A DNA stretch of 64,000 nucleotides, taken from NCBI RefSeq assembly GCF_023806085.1, contig NZ_JAMSLX010000016.1, positions 1-64,000 on the forward strand, read 5' to 3'. Source of the DNA: Hephaestia sp. MAHUQ-44 (GTDB lineage Bacteria; Pseudomonadota; Alphaproteobacteria; Sphingomonadales; Sphingomonadaceae). Position 1 is the stretch's first letter. Every line of letters begins with the position of its first letter. The notes below the pieces were generated by a model that was given only the letters and a program-made list of their open reading frames with translations, had not been told where the DNA came from and ran no database searches. Position numbers and translations under genes: made by a program. Positions 16,939 through 26,600 of this stretch are shown here, piece by piece.

Positions 16939-17711
16939 TCGCCTTCCCCTGTGCGGGCGAGACGCTGGTCGGCACGCTCGACGCGGTGTCGGGGACGACG
17001 GGGCTGCTGATCGTTTCGGGCGGCAACGAGATCCGCATCGGCGCGCACCGGGGCATGGCGTTGCTCGGCGCGCGGCTTGCGGCGGCGGGGACGCCGGTGT
17101 TTCGGTTCGATCGGCGTGGGATCGGCGATTCGAGCGGCGAAAATAAGGGTTATGCCGCCTCGGCGCCCGATATTGCCGCCGCCGTCCGCGCGTTTCGAGA
17201 GGCGGTGCCGCACCTCACCGCGATCGTCGGGTTCGGCAATTGTGACGCCGCGACCGCGCTGGCGCTGTTTGGGCACGATGCAGGGGTTGATCGGCTGATC
17301 CTCGCCAATCCGTGGGTCGTCGAAAGCGACGACGATCTGCCCCCCGCCGCCGCGATACGCGCGCATTATGCCGAGCGGCTGCGCGATCCGCGGGCATGGC
17401 TGCGCGCGTTAAAGGGTGGCGTCAGCGTTGGAAAATTAATCAGTGGCTTGAAGAAGGTTTCAGAAAAATCTTCTCAAGTAGAAAACGCGCTCGCCGATTG
17501 CGTATTCGCTGCATTGTCCCCCGCTACGACGGTGATCCTTGCCACGGGCGACGCCACCGCGATCGCCTTTGCTGACGCTGCGCGCACGCGTGGTTGGACG
17601 GGGGCGACGGTAGAGATCGACACGGGCTCGCACAGTTTCGCGCGGAAGCCGGATGGCGAGGCATTGTATCAGGCAATCGCCAGCGCAATTTTCGACGACC
17701 GTTCGTGCTGA
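16926..17711 (+). CDS. Alpha/beta hydrolase, exosortase A-associated, ortholog 1 type
   Basis: Alpha/beta hydrolase of the hydr1_PEP type, 261 aa. The N-terminal block TGLLIVSGGNEIRIGAHRGMALL and FRFDRRGIGDSSGENKG match the family; the elbow position reads GFGNCDAATAL, so the nucleophile appears to be Cys rather than Ser, which I recall as usual in this subfamily. It overlaps the previous gene by 13 bases. The last residues and the stop codon lie within a REP-like repeat starting at 17699, so the natural C-terminus may have been altered by repeat insertion. Confidence 0.8.
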   Translation: MRQLIAFPCAGETLVGTLDAVSGTTGLLIVSGGNEIRIGAHRGMALLGARLAAAGTPVFRFDRRGIGDSSGENKGYAASAPDIAAAVRAFREAVPHLTAIVGFGNCDAATALALFGHDAGVDRLILANPWVVESDDDLPPAAAIRAHYAERLRDPRAWLRALKGGVSVGKLISGLKKVSEKSSQVENALADCVFAALSPATTVILATGDATAIAFADAARTRGWTGATVEIDTGSHSFARKPDGEALYQAIASAIFDDRSC

Positions 17712-17764
17712 GCTTGTCGAAGCACTGCTAGGAGAACGCCCTTCGACAGGCTCAGGGCGAACGG
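17699..17764. repeat. REP-like inverted repeat, copy 2
   Basis: Same arms as the copy at 2505-2590 (CCGTTCGTGCTGAGC ... GCTCAGGGCGAACGG) with a shorter centre. It lies between two convergent genes, and its left arm contributes the stop codon of the hydrolase. It may act as a bidirectional terminator; no T-tract is obvious. Confidence 0.85.
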
Positions 17765-17785
17765 AAATCGTTCCTCCTGCCCCGC

Positions 17786-18754
17786 TTATTCCGCCGCTTC
17801 GGCGACCTTCTCGAAATCGGCTTCGGCGAGGAATTTCTCGGCGTCGAGCGCGGCCATGCAGCCGGTACCAGCCGCCGTCACCGCCTGACGATAGATTTTG
17901 TCCATCACGTCGCCGCACGCGAACACGCCGGGGATCGAGGTGCGCGTGCTGCCCGGCTCGACCTTGATATAGCTGTCCTTGTCGAGCTCGAGATGGCCGC
18001 GGAACAATTCGGTCGCGGGATGGTGGCCGATCGCAACGAATCCGCCCTCGACATCGAGTGTCGAGAGTTCACCCGTCACCATATCCTTGAGCTCGAGCGC
18101 GACCAGTCCCTCGGGGCTGCCGCCGCCGACGAACCGGTGGACTTCCTTGTTCCACAGCACCTTGATGCCCTTGTGCGCGAACAACCGCTCCTGAAGGATG
18201 CGTTCGGCGCGCAAGCTGTCGCGGCGGTGGATCAGCGTGACGTCGGGCGAATGGTTGGTGAGGTACAATGCCTCCTCGACCGCGGTGTTGCCGCCACCGA
18301 TCACCGCGACCTTCTTGCCGCGGTAGAAGAAGCCGTCGCACGTCGCGCAGGCGGAAACGCCCTTGCCCTTCATCGCCTCTTCGCTGTCGAGCCCGAGCCA
18401 TTTGGCCTGCGCGCCGGTGGCGATGACGAGCACATCGCCTTCGTAGACATCGCCGCTGTCGCCGGTCAGCCGGAACGGCCGCCGCGACAGATCGACATCG
18501 ACGATCGTATCCCAGACGAGATTGGTGCCGACATGCTCGGCCTGTTTCTGCATCTGCTCCATCAGCCAGGGGCCCTGGATGACATCGGCAAAGCCCGGAT
18601 AATTCTCGACATCGGTGGTCGTCATGAGCTGCCCGCCGGGCTGGATGCCCTGAACGAGGATCGGCTTCATCCCCGCGCGCGCGCCGTAGATCGCAGCGGA
18701 AAGCCCGGCGGGGCCGGAGCCGAGGATGAGCATACGGGTCGAATGGGTCGTCAT
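17786..18754 (-). CDS. trxB: Thioredoxin-disulfide reductase
   Basis: NADPH-dependent flavoprotein reducing thioredoxin in the cytoplasm, 322 aa, normal length. The FAD motif GSGPAGLSAAIYGARAG is at the N-terminus, the redox motif CATC (SACATCDGFFYRG) near residue 135-140, the NADPH motif GGGNTAVEEAL follows, and GVFACGDV marks the C-terminal FAD site. The start is MTTHSTRM at 18754; the reading to 18823 adds an arginine-rich leader without family support. It is a single gene, convergent with the hydrolase and divergent from mobA. Confidence 0.96.
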   Translation of the reverse strand: MTTHSTRMLILGSGPAGLSAAIYGARAGMKPILVQGIQPGGQLMTTTDVENYPGFADVIQGPWLMEQMQKQAEHVGTNLVWDTIVDVDLSRRPFRLTGDSGDVYEGDVLVIATGAQAKWLGLDSEEAMKGKGVSACATCDGFFYRGKKVAVIGGGNTAVEEALYLTNHSPDVTLIHRRDSLRAERILQERLFAHKGIKVLWNKEVHRFVGGGSPEGLVALELKDMVTGELSTLDVEGGFVAIGHHPATELFRGHLELDKDSYIKVEPGSTRTSIPGVFACGDVMDKIYRQAVTAAGTGCMAALDAEKFLAEADFEKVAEAAE

Positions 18755-18926
18755 GTCGCGGAATCTGCCTCGTCTGGATCGAGCTCGTCTGGATCGGGGC
18801 GCATCTAGGATCGAAGCGCCCATCGTGGCAACATGGGCTGAACGATCGTGCGTGCAAGATCAGTACGCCCGCGAAAATCTTCGCATGCGCATCGTAACGT
18901 TTGACCGGGCACCGAGGAGGAACAGA

Positions 18927-19472
18927 ATGGCCGACACGATCCTCGGCGCAATCATCGCCGGCGGCGCCGCGCGCCGCTTCGGAAGCGACAAGGCGCTCGC
19001 CGATCTTGGCGGCCGACGGCTGATCGACCACGCCGCCGATGCGCTGTGCGGGGCTGTCGATGCGTTGGTGGTGTGCGGTCGCGAGATGGAGGGGGGGACG
19101 TGCCTTGGCGATCGTCCGCAACCCGGCCTTGGTCCCCTGGGCGGGATCGCGGCGGCGCTCGATCATGCGCATCGCAACGGTTTCGCCTCGGTGCTGACGA
19201 TCGGCTGTGACATGCCGCGCGTTCCCGGCGACCTGATGGCGCGACTGATCGCCACGCTGCCGAGCTATTGCGCCGACGCCCCGATCCTCGGCCATTGGCC
19301 CGCCAGCGCGGCCGACGCGCTGCTCCGCCATATCGGGCCGGTTGGCGAGGCGGCGGGCAAGAACCCGCGGCTGTCGATCCGGGGCTGGGCCGAGGCGGTC
19401 GGGGCGACCCCGATCGCTGCCGCCACGCCGCTCGTCAATATCAACACCCCGGCGGACCTCGCGGCGCTATGA
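18927..19472 (+). CDS. mobA: Molybdenum cofactor guanylyltransferase
   Basis: Attaches GMP to molybdopterin to form the bis-MGD cofactor, 181 aa. The nucleotidyltransferase signature is AIIAGGAARRFGSDKAL at the N-terminus, followed by GLGPLGGIAAAL and the metal-binding IGCDMP. The start at 18927 follows GGAGGAAC; the longer reading covers the trxB promoter region. The stop overlaps the fdhD start (ATGA), so the two are translationally coupled. No molybdoenzyme is encoded in the window. Confidence 0.92.
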   Translation: MADTILGAIIAGGAARRFGSDKALADLGGRRLIDHAADALCGAVDALVVCGREMEGGTCLGDRPQPGLGPLGGIAAALDHAHRNGFASVLTIGCDMPRVPGDLMARLIATLPSYCADAPILGHWPASAADALLRHIGPVGEAAGKNPRLSIRGWAEAVGATPIAAATPLVNINTPADLAAL

Positions 19473-20266
19473 CGTCATCGCGCGTCGAAACGGTGAGCAT
19501 CCTCACCCCCGCAAGCACCCGGCCGGGCACGCGCGACGTCGCGGTCGAGGCGCCGGTCGCGATCGAGGTCAACGGCCTCGGCTATGCGGTGATGATGATG
19601 ACCCCCGCCGCACTCGTCGAGTTCGCGACCGGCTTCATGCTCACCGAGCGCCTCGCCGACCGTGCCGCCGACCTTCGCGACATCGACATTGCCGAGACGC
19701 CCGCGGGGATCATCGTTCGCATCATCCTGGCCGAGCATTGTGCGGGGCGCATCCACGATCGCGTCCGCCACCGCACCAGCGACACCGGTTGCGGGCTGTG
19801 CGGGATCGCGGGGCTCGAACAGGTCATCCGCCCCCTCCCCGCGCCGCCGCCATGCCCCGATGTCACGCCAGCCGCGCTGTTCGCCGCGCTGGCGAGCCTG
19901 CGCGATCATCAGCCGCTCAACCGCGCGACCGGCGCGGTCCATGCCGCCGCGCGGTGCGATACCAGTGGCGTGATCCTCGCCGCATTCGAGGATGTTGGGC
20001 GCCACAACGCGCTCGACAAACTGATCGGGGATGGCGCGCGGTCGAGCGCGGTGGCGGATGGCTTTCTGCTCGTCACATCGCGCATCAGCTTCGAGATGGT
20101 CGACAAGGCATTGGTCGCGCGCGCGCCTTTGCTGGTGGGGATTTCCGCGCCGACGACGCTCGCGATCGATCACGCCCGCGCGCACGACCTCACGCTCGTG
20201 GCGCTCGCGCGCGATGATGCGATGCTGGTGGCGAACGACCCGTTCGGGATCTTCACGCCGGGCTAG
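19469..20266 (+). CDS. fdhD: Formate dehydrogenase accessory sulfurtransferase FdhD
   Basis: Sulfur carrier that sulfurates the Mo-bis-MGD cofactor for formate dehydrogenase, 265 aa. The functional Cys pair is in DTGCGLCGIA near residue 110, with the family blocks FATGFMLTE, GVILAAFEDVGRHNALDKLIG and SFEMVDKAL. It is coupled to mobA, which fits a shared role in maturing a molybdenum enzyme encoded elsewhere. Its 3' end overlaps the convergent halogenase gene by 14 bases. Confidence 0.94.
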   Translation: MTSSRVETVSILTPASTRPGTRDVAVEAPVAIEVNGLGYAVMMMTPAALVEFATGFMLTERLADRAADLRDIDIAETPAGIIVRIILAEHCAGRIHDRVRHRTSDTGCGLCGIAGLEQVIRPLPAPPPCPDVTPAALFAALASLRDHQPLNRATGAVHAAARCDTSGVILAAFEDVGRHNALDKLIGDGARSSAVADGFLLVTSRISFEMVDKALVARAPLLVGISAPTTLAIDHARAHDLTLVALARDDAMLVANDPFGIFTPG

Positions 20267-21767
20267 ATTGCTCGCAATAATCGCGCAGGAAATCGGCGTG
20301 CGAGGGCATCGCCGCAACCGCATCGGCGATGTTGCGCTTGAGGTCGGCGAGCGAGGTCTTGAGCTTGTCGGGGCCGAGCAATTGCCCGACGGCGTGGAAG
20401 CTGCGCGGCGTGATCCCCTGCCCCAGCATCACCTGCACCCACGAATCGACGCGAAACAGATCGTCGGCGCCCTGATAGGCGACCGCGCTTTCGACAAAGA
20501 GCGCGATCCGTTCCTCGAGCGACGCGGGGATCGCCATCTCCCGGCACATTTTCCAGAACGGCGTGTCGTTCCGCTCGGCGAGCTTGTAGTGCAGGATTAT
20601 GAAATCGCGGACGCGCTCGATCTCGGCTTGCGACTGTGCGTTGAAGCGCTCGGCGAGCGCGCTGGTGTCGCCGCCGAAGGGAAATGACTGGATCAGCCGC
20701 GTGATGGCGATCTGCATCAGGTGGATGCTGGTCGATTCGAGCGGCTCGACGAACCCGCCCGCAAGCCCGAGCGCGACGCAATTCTTCTCCCATGCCTTGC
20801 GTCGCCGCCCAGTCGCGTAACGGATCACCCGCGGCTCGGCGAGCATCTCGCCACGGATCGCGCCGACCAGCCGCGTCCGTGCGGCGTCGTCGTCGAGATA
20901 GGCGCTCGAATAGACCAGCCCGTTGCCCATCCGGTGACGAAGCGGGATTTCCCAACGCCAGCCGGCCTCGTGCGCGATGACGCGCGTATAGGGCACGGGC
21001 GCTTCGACGGGCGTCGTCTGCACCGCGATCGCACGATCGGTGGTGAGCCAATGCCCCCAATCCTCAAACCCCACGCCCAGCGTCTGCCCGATCAGCATCG
21101 CGCGGAAACCGGTGCAGTCGATGAAGAAATCGCCCTCGATCCGCATGCCCGATTGCAGCACCAGCGCGGTGAGCATCCCGGTTTCGGGGTCTTGTTCGAT
21201 CGTCGTGATCCGGCCTTCGACGCGGCGGACCCCGGCGGGCTCGGCCTGGCTGCGCAGCAACCGGCCATAAGCGGTGGCGTCGAGATGATAGGCGTAGTTG
21301 ATCCGCGCGCCCTTGCCGGTCGCGAATTTGAGCGCCTTGGCGGCCTGGAGTTCGTAGCAATAATCGCCCAGCTCGCCCGCGACATCCCACGCCCGGCCCT
21401 GCATCCACAGATGATGGAACGGCGCCATCCAGATCGATTTGCCGACCTCGCCGAACGAATGGATGTAGCGATCGCCGGGGCCCGCCCATTCCTCGAACAG
21501 GATGCCGAGCTTGAAGGTCGAGCCGGTCTCACGGACCAGCAGGCGTTCATCGAGGCCGATCAGGCTGTGGAAACCACGCGTGGTGGGAATGGTCGATTCC
21601 CCCACCCCGACGGTGCCGATCTCGTCCGATTCGACCAAGGTGATGTCGAGCAACGGGCCAAGCTGCTGGACCAGCGCGGCGGCGGCGATCCAGCCCGCGG
21701 TGCCGCCACCGGCGATCACCACGCGGGGCCTGGGCGCACCCTGCCGGTCGGCCGCCGTCGCGGTCAT
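20253..21767 (-). CDS. Flavin-dependent tryptophan halogenase family protein
   Basis: FADH2-dependent halogenase, 504 aa. FAD-binding GGGTAGW is at residues 20-26, the conserved VGVGESTIPT follows, the putative catalytic lysine is Lys86 in STFKLG, and the WxWxIP signature reads WRWEIP near residue 270. Together these support an active halogenase rather than a plain monooxygenase. The start ATG at 21767 overlaps the cupin stop. Members of this group sit beside SapC, a JmjC-like cupin and TonB receptors in sphingomonads, caulobacters and xanthomonads; the natural substrate is unknown, so tryptophan is only the family name. It could act on a ligand or peptide linked to the receptor. Confidence 0.88.
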   Translation of the reverse strand: MTATAADRQGAPRPRVVIAGGGTAGWIAAAALVQQLGPLLDITLVESDEIGTVGVGESTIPTTRGFHSLIGLDERLLVRETGSTFKLGILFEEWAGPGDRYIHSFGEVGKSIWMAPFHHLWMQGRAWDVAGELGDYCYELQAAKALKFATGKGARINYAYHLDATAYGRLLRSQAEPAGVRRVEGRITTIEQDPETGMLTALVLQSGMRIEGDFFIDCTGFRAMLIGQTLGVGFEDWGHWLTTDRAIAVQTTPVEAPVPYTRVIAHEAGWRWEIPLRHRMGNGLVYSSAYLDDDAARTRLVGAIRGEMLAEPRVIRYATGRRRKAWEKNCVALGLAGGFVEPLESTSIHLMQIAITRLIQSFPFGGDTSALAERFNAQSQAEIERVRDFIILHYKLAERNDTPFWKMCREMAIPASLEERIALFVESAVAYQGADDLFRVDSWVQVMLGQGITPRSFHAVGQLLGPDKLKTSLADLKRNIADAVAAMPSHADFLRDYCEQSSPA

Positions 21768-22798
21768 CGGTTGAGCCTCTGCAACAGTTTGGCGCGCAGC
21801 CGACGCGCACGCATCGCATCGATCGGCGCGAGATCGCCGCGTGCCTGTGGCGGCAGGTGCGCGCCGGCCTGTCGGGGATCGCCGAACACATAATAATCGA
21901 ACATCGCGCGCCACGCCTGCTTCTCGTGATCGGGCCGGTCGCGCAGGCTCAGCAGGCCGTGCAGCAGCGTCGTCATCGGCGTATCCATGAATGCAGGCAC
22001 CTTGTTCCACCAATAATTGATGAGCACGTTGAACCGGTCGAGCGCCTCGACCTGATGCCACCACAACGCCGGGTAGATCAGCGCATCGCCGGGTTCGAGA
22101 TCGGCGATTTCGGCGGCGGCCAGCGCCTCGGCGAAGCGCGGGAAGCGATCGAGATCGGGGGCACGGGCATCGACCATGCTCACCACTTGCCCGCCCGGAG
22201 TCGGCTCGAGCGGGCCCGGATAGAGGTTCGCCACCTGATCGGGTGGAAACAGCGTGAACCGCCGCCGCCCAACCATTGCACAGGCGATGTTGTTCGACAT
22301 GTCGTAATGCGTCGCCGCCACCGTCCGATTGCCCATCCAGATGCTGACGAGCGGCGGGTGATCGGCGAACATCGGTTCGGCGAGATCGAGCGTGTCGGTG
22401 GCGCCGAGGCCGGGAAAATAGTGATCGAGATCGGTCGAGCCGACGTAGATACTGGGGCCGTCGGGATCGTCGAGACGCGCGACGATCCGTGCGAACACCT
22501 CGCCCAGCGGCATGCGTTCAGCCTCGAAATCGAGCGCGGTCAGATCGTCCTTATAGAAATAGCGGCCCTTGATGTCGGGCCTTCCGGTGAAAACCGTCAG
22601 CGGAAACCCCGCATCGAAGCGCGCGATATACGCCATCGCCGCCTCGGGCGATTCCAGCCCCGCGGCGACCAGCGGCAGCGCGCGCCCGAGCCCGCGAATG
22701 ACGGTCGGGGTTTGCTCGGCTAGCAGCGCCTCGAAATCGACCCGCCCCGCCCCGGCCTCGATCACGCGTGTGCGGCGCAGTGGCGGCGGCTCAGCCAT
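21764..22798 (-). CDS. Cupin-like (JmjC-type) domain protein
   Basis: Cupin_8/JmjC-like protein, 344 aa, probably an Fe(II)/2-oxoglutarate-type hydroxylase. The metal triad is visible: HYD in ATHYDMSNN (near residue 164) and a later His in WWHQVEAL (near residue 238). Other family blocks are SIYVGSTDLDHYFPG, MVGRRRFTLFPP and GDALIYPALWWHQ. It overlaps SapC upstream and the halogenase downstream, so the three are one operon. The substrate is unknown; the association with a halogenase hints at two oxidative modifications of one target. Confidence 0.85.
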   Translation of the reverse strand: MAEPPPLRRTRVIEAGAGRVDFEALLAEQTPTVIRGLGRALPLVAAGLESPEAAMAYIARFDAGFPLTVFTGRPDIKGRYFYKDDLTALDFEAERMPLGEVFARIVARLDDPDGPSIYVGSTDLDHYFPGLGATDTLDLAEPMFADHPPLVSIWMGNRTVAATHYDMSNNIACAMVGRRRFTLFPPDQVANLYPGPLEPTPGGQVVSMVDARAPDLDRFPRFAEALAAAEIADLEPGDALIYPALWWHQVEALDRFNVLINYWWNKVPAFMDTPMTTLLHGLLSLRDRPDHEKQAWRAMFDYYVFGDPRQAGAHLPPQARGDLAPIDAMRARRLRAKLLQRLNR

Positions 22799-23504
22799 GC
22801 CGCCGCTCGTTCTTTAGTTCGATCAGCCGCGCGATATTGCCAAGCGACGACAGCGCCCACATCGCGCAACCCAGGAAACCCGCTCGATGCAGCCGTTCGA
22901 GCGCGGCCCCGTCAAGCGAAGCAAACCGCTCGGCATCGAGTGTGTAATAATCGTTGAGCCGATAGCGATGCGCGTCGTCCAGCGCGATCGTCAGCGCCGC
23001 ATTCTCGATCAGCCCCTCCGCCTCGAACGCCGCGAACATCGGCGCCGACAGATCGAGCCCGGCATAGATCGTCCGCAACACCGCGGCGATATGATCGAGC
23101 AGCGGCGTATTGCCGCCATGATCGTGAAATAGCGCCACCCCCTCGGTGCGGCTGACGCGCGGATCGTCGAGATCGACATGGATCATCGGCCCGGCATCCT
23201 CGCCACCTTGCGCGGGAATCCCGATCGAAAACGGCCCGCGCTGAAGCAAGGCAGGCACGATCCGCGTGCGCCACCGCTGGTCGACCACGAACAGGTTTTC
23301 GTCGCGATCGAGCCCGAGCAGCACCACCGCCTGAAAGGCCTCGTCGGGCCCCTTGCGGAACAGGATCGGGAATTCGCGCTGAAGCTGCTCGAATTCGTTA
23401 GGAAAAACCAATGCCTGATTGATCGCCGTTTCCGCCCCGGCATCGGCCCGAACCAGCTTGAGATCGGCGTGATCGACATTGTTGAGCGAGACGACGTTGG
23501 TCAT
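22791..23504 (-). CDS. SapC family protein
   Basis: SapC-like protein, 237 aa, named after an S-layer-associated protein of Campylobacter but of unsettled function. Typical blocks are ALVFPNEFEQLQREFPILFRK, VVLLGLDRDENLFV and GPFSIG. It has no signal peptide. It is the first gene of the SapC-cupin-halogenase operon and lies just downstream of a TonB-dependent receptor, the usual setting for the family. The Shine-Dalgarno GGGGAGG is unusually far (about 16 bases) from the ATG, with a short inverted repeat ATGGAT/ATCCAT over the start. Confidence 0.85.
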   Translation of the reverse strand: MTNVVSLNNVDHADLKLVRADAGAETAINQALVFPNEFEQLQREFPILFRKGPDEAFQAVVLLGLDRDENLFVVDQRWRTRIVPALLQRGPFSIGIPAQGGEDAGPMIHVDLDDPRVSRTEGVALFHDHGGNTPLLDHIAAVLRTIYAGLDLSAPMFAAFEAEGLIENAALTIALDDAHRYRLNDYYTLDAERFASLDGAALERLHRAGFLGCAMWALSSLGNIARLIELKNERRHG

Positions 23505-23572
23505 GGATAGCGTGATCCATCCTCCCCAAGATGGTGATAGGTCAGCGCGGCTGCGGACTCAAACCGCGCAGG

Positions 23573-23597
23573 AAAAGGCCGCTGCGAGCAGCGGCCT
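23573..23597 (-). terminator. Intrinsic terminator after TonB receptor 1
   Basis: Perfect 10-bp arms AGGCCGCTGC / GCAGCGGCCT; on the minus strand the hairpin is followed by TTTT. It ends the TonB receptor transcript 26 bases past its stop and separates it from the sapC operon, which therefore probably has its own promoter at 23505-23572. Confidence 0.8.
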
Positions 23598-23622
23598 CCC
23601 CCCTTTGCCGAACCTGATCCGA

Positions 23623-26600
23623 TCAGAAGCGGAAGCGTGCCCCCAGGAGGAAACGCCGATCCAGTTCCTGAGCGTACCAGAGCTCGGTGACGTTGCGGGC
23701 ATAGGTCCGCAAACTCTCCTGCGTCAGGTTGATGCCCTCGAACGACACCGCGATCTGCGGCGTGATGTCATAGCTGATGTTGAGATCGAACTGCCCGAAC
23801 GGCTTGGTGAACTCGGGGTTTCTCGATCCCTGACGGTTGATCCCCGACAGGAATTTGTCGCGCCAGTTATAGGCGAGACGTGCCGACAGGCCGTTTTTGT
23901 CGTAGATCAACGTGGCGTTGAACGTATCGCTCAGCCCGACCAGCGCGAACTGATCTTCGGAGGGGCTCGCCCCGAGATTGAACCCGACATCGCCACGCAC
24001 CAGCGTATAAGCTGCGGCGACACCGATGCCGGTATTGCCGAAGAAGTGTTGGCCAGCGATTTCGAACCCGTAAATCTCCGCATCGCGATTGTTGATTGGC
24101 TGCGTTACCTGGAATTGGTACAGCGGATCGCTGGGATCGGCCGAGACATCGAAATTGTTGTTGATGCTCTGGATATAAGCGTCGCTGAGCGTCCGGGTCG
24201 CGGCGTTGTAATGCGCCGGATCGGTATAGGCAGTGACGGCGGCGGCAACCGATCCCAATTGATCGATCAGCGAGGTCATCACGAACAGATTGGCGTCGCT
24301 GGTATCGGCGCCCAGCGTGGTCAGCGCCGCCTTGGCGTCGCCAGATCGGCTGCCCGGCGCCCCCGAACTCGGATCACGCAAGCCGAACAGATCCGAACTG
24401 TGCTGGCCGTTGCCGATGAAATTGTGAACGCGCTTGTCGAAGAAACCGACCGAAATATAGCTGTCGGGTTTGTAATAATATTCGAACGACAGATCGATAT
24501 TGTCCGACGTCAACGGCTTGAGCCGGGCGTTGCCGGTCGAGCCCGACGGCACGCCGCCATTGGCAATCGGCCGCGGCGGGCCGCCCACCGATGTCGAGGT
24601 GAACAGACTGCCGTAATTGGGCCGGGCGATCGTCTTGCTGAACGACAGCCGGCCGATCAGATTACGCGCGATCTCGAGCTGGAAATCCATCGCCGGCAGG
24701 ATGTTGTCGTAACTGCCTGAATCGGTGAGGAAGCTGTTGTCGGGTGAGATCACCACGGTGAAGTCGTTGTCCGACACCCATTTGATTTCGCTCGGCACCG
24801 CGACCAACGAGGTCGAGGTCGATTTGGTGTGCTCATAGCGCACCCCGGCGACGAGGCTGGCATTGCGGCCGGCAATCTCACCCTTCCACGTCACCTGGCC
24901 ATACGCCGCCCAGATCTTCTCCTTGACGCGGTTATCCTCGTTGGTGGTGAGGCCCACGGCGTTACCCACGCCGGCATAATGCGGCGAGAGGATCGAATAG
25001 ATGTCAGCGGCATTGCCGCGATAGGCGATCTGCGATTCGGGGTCCGAACCCGGATTGTAGCGATCGAACTTGCAGACGAGGCAGAAGGCCTCGAGCGCTC
25101 CGGGCGCGAGCTGCTCGACATCGCCGGGGTTTGTGATCCCCCAGTCGCCCAGCGTCTGCTGCGTCGCGACGCGCGTCTGGTGCATGTTCGAATCGCGATA
25201 ATTGCCCCCGAAATCGAACCGGCTGCCGTCGCCCAGATCCCAGCCGAAATCGGCCCGGAGTTCCTTGACCGTCTGCGCCTGGCTCGACGCATAGGTGCGG
25301 CCCATCTGCGAGCCGACATTGCCGAGGGTAAGTCCCCCGCCCGGGCCGAAGGTCACGTCCTGGACGGGGATCTTGCCACTGTAATCGACCGAGTGCGCGC
25401 TAACCACATTGGCGCCGATCCCGACCAGCGTCGAGCTGTTGCCGTTGGCGTTGTCTGGGCGGCTCGAGGCCTTGCTGTAATGGCCGTCGAGGTTGAGCGA
25501 GAAGTTGCTGGTGAAATCGTATTTCGCGTTCAGCCCGTAATCCTGCAACCGCCCCTTCTGCGCGCGGCTTTGCAGTTCCATGCCCTCGTCCTTCACGCCG
25601 TTGAGCGTTTCATGAACATAGACCGCAGTCGCGACTGGCGTGTTGCCGTCGAAATGAACCTCGTCGAACGGACGGCTGAACCAGTTGGACAGGTCCGAGC
25701 GCGTTTCGCGCTGATTGTTCTGCGCATAAAGCGCATCGGCGGTCAGCAACAACGAGTCGCTCGGGCGGAATTGAAGAACGACCTGTCCGTTGATCCGCTC
25801 ACGGCTGCCTTCAGCATAGTGATAGCGGCTGTCATTGGGCACCGCGACCAGTTGATCCGCGTTGCTCGGCGCGCCCTCGATCACCGTCGATCCGTCGCTC
25901 TTGGTGAACCCTCCCGACAGGAAGGTACCGTAGGGCATGATATTCCAGTCGTTCGAGGTCGCGCTGATCGAGGTGAAGTTGCGCTTCTGGTAGCTGCCGA
26001 ACAACGCAACGCCGAAGGTGTTCGATTCGTCGGCCCAGTTGAGCACGCCCGACAGTTCGGGGGTCACCTTCGATCCGCAATCGAGGCAGCCGTTCACGCT
26101 GGTGTCGTACACCGCTTTGGCCCCGATGCTGCCCGAAAGCCCGCTCTGATTGCTATCGAGCGGATGGCGGGTGACGACGTTGATCGTGGCGCCGATCCCG
26201 CCCGAAGGCACCGCGGCCCGTCCCGTCTTGTAGACTTCGAGCGTCCGCACGCCTTCCGACGCAAGATTCGAGAAATCGAACGACCGACTGGACCCTTGCG
26301 CGGAATCGGCATTTTCATCGCCGCCGACTACCGAGACATTGGAGGTCGCGAGCGTGCGGCCGTTGAGTGTGACCAGATTGTAGGTCGGACCGAAACCGCG
26401 CACGGTGACCAGCGCGCCTTCGCCGTTGGTCCGGTTGATCGACACGCCGGTAATGCGCTGGAGCGACTCGGCAAGGTTCGTATCGGGGAATTTGCCGATA
26501 TCCTCGGCCGAAATCGCATCGACAACGCCGGTCGAATTGCGCTTGATCGCGATCGAGCGTTCAAGACTGGCGCGAATGCCGGTAACGACGATGTCGCTGC

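Noticed and set aside
23489-23520. Second LacI operator before sapC
   Set aside because: The ATGGAT/ATCCAT inverted repeat over the start codon does not fit the CG-centred form of the site at 26834.
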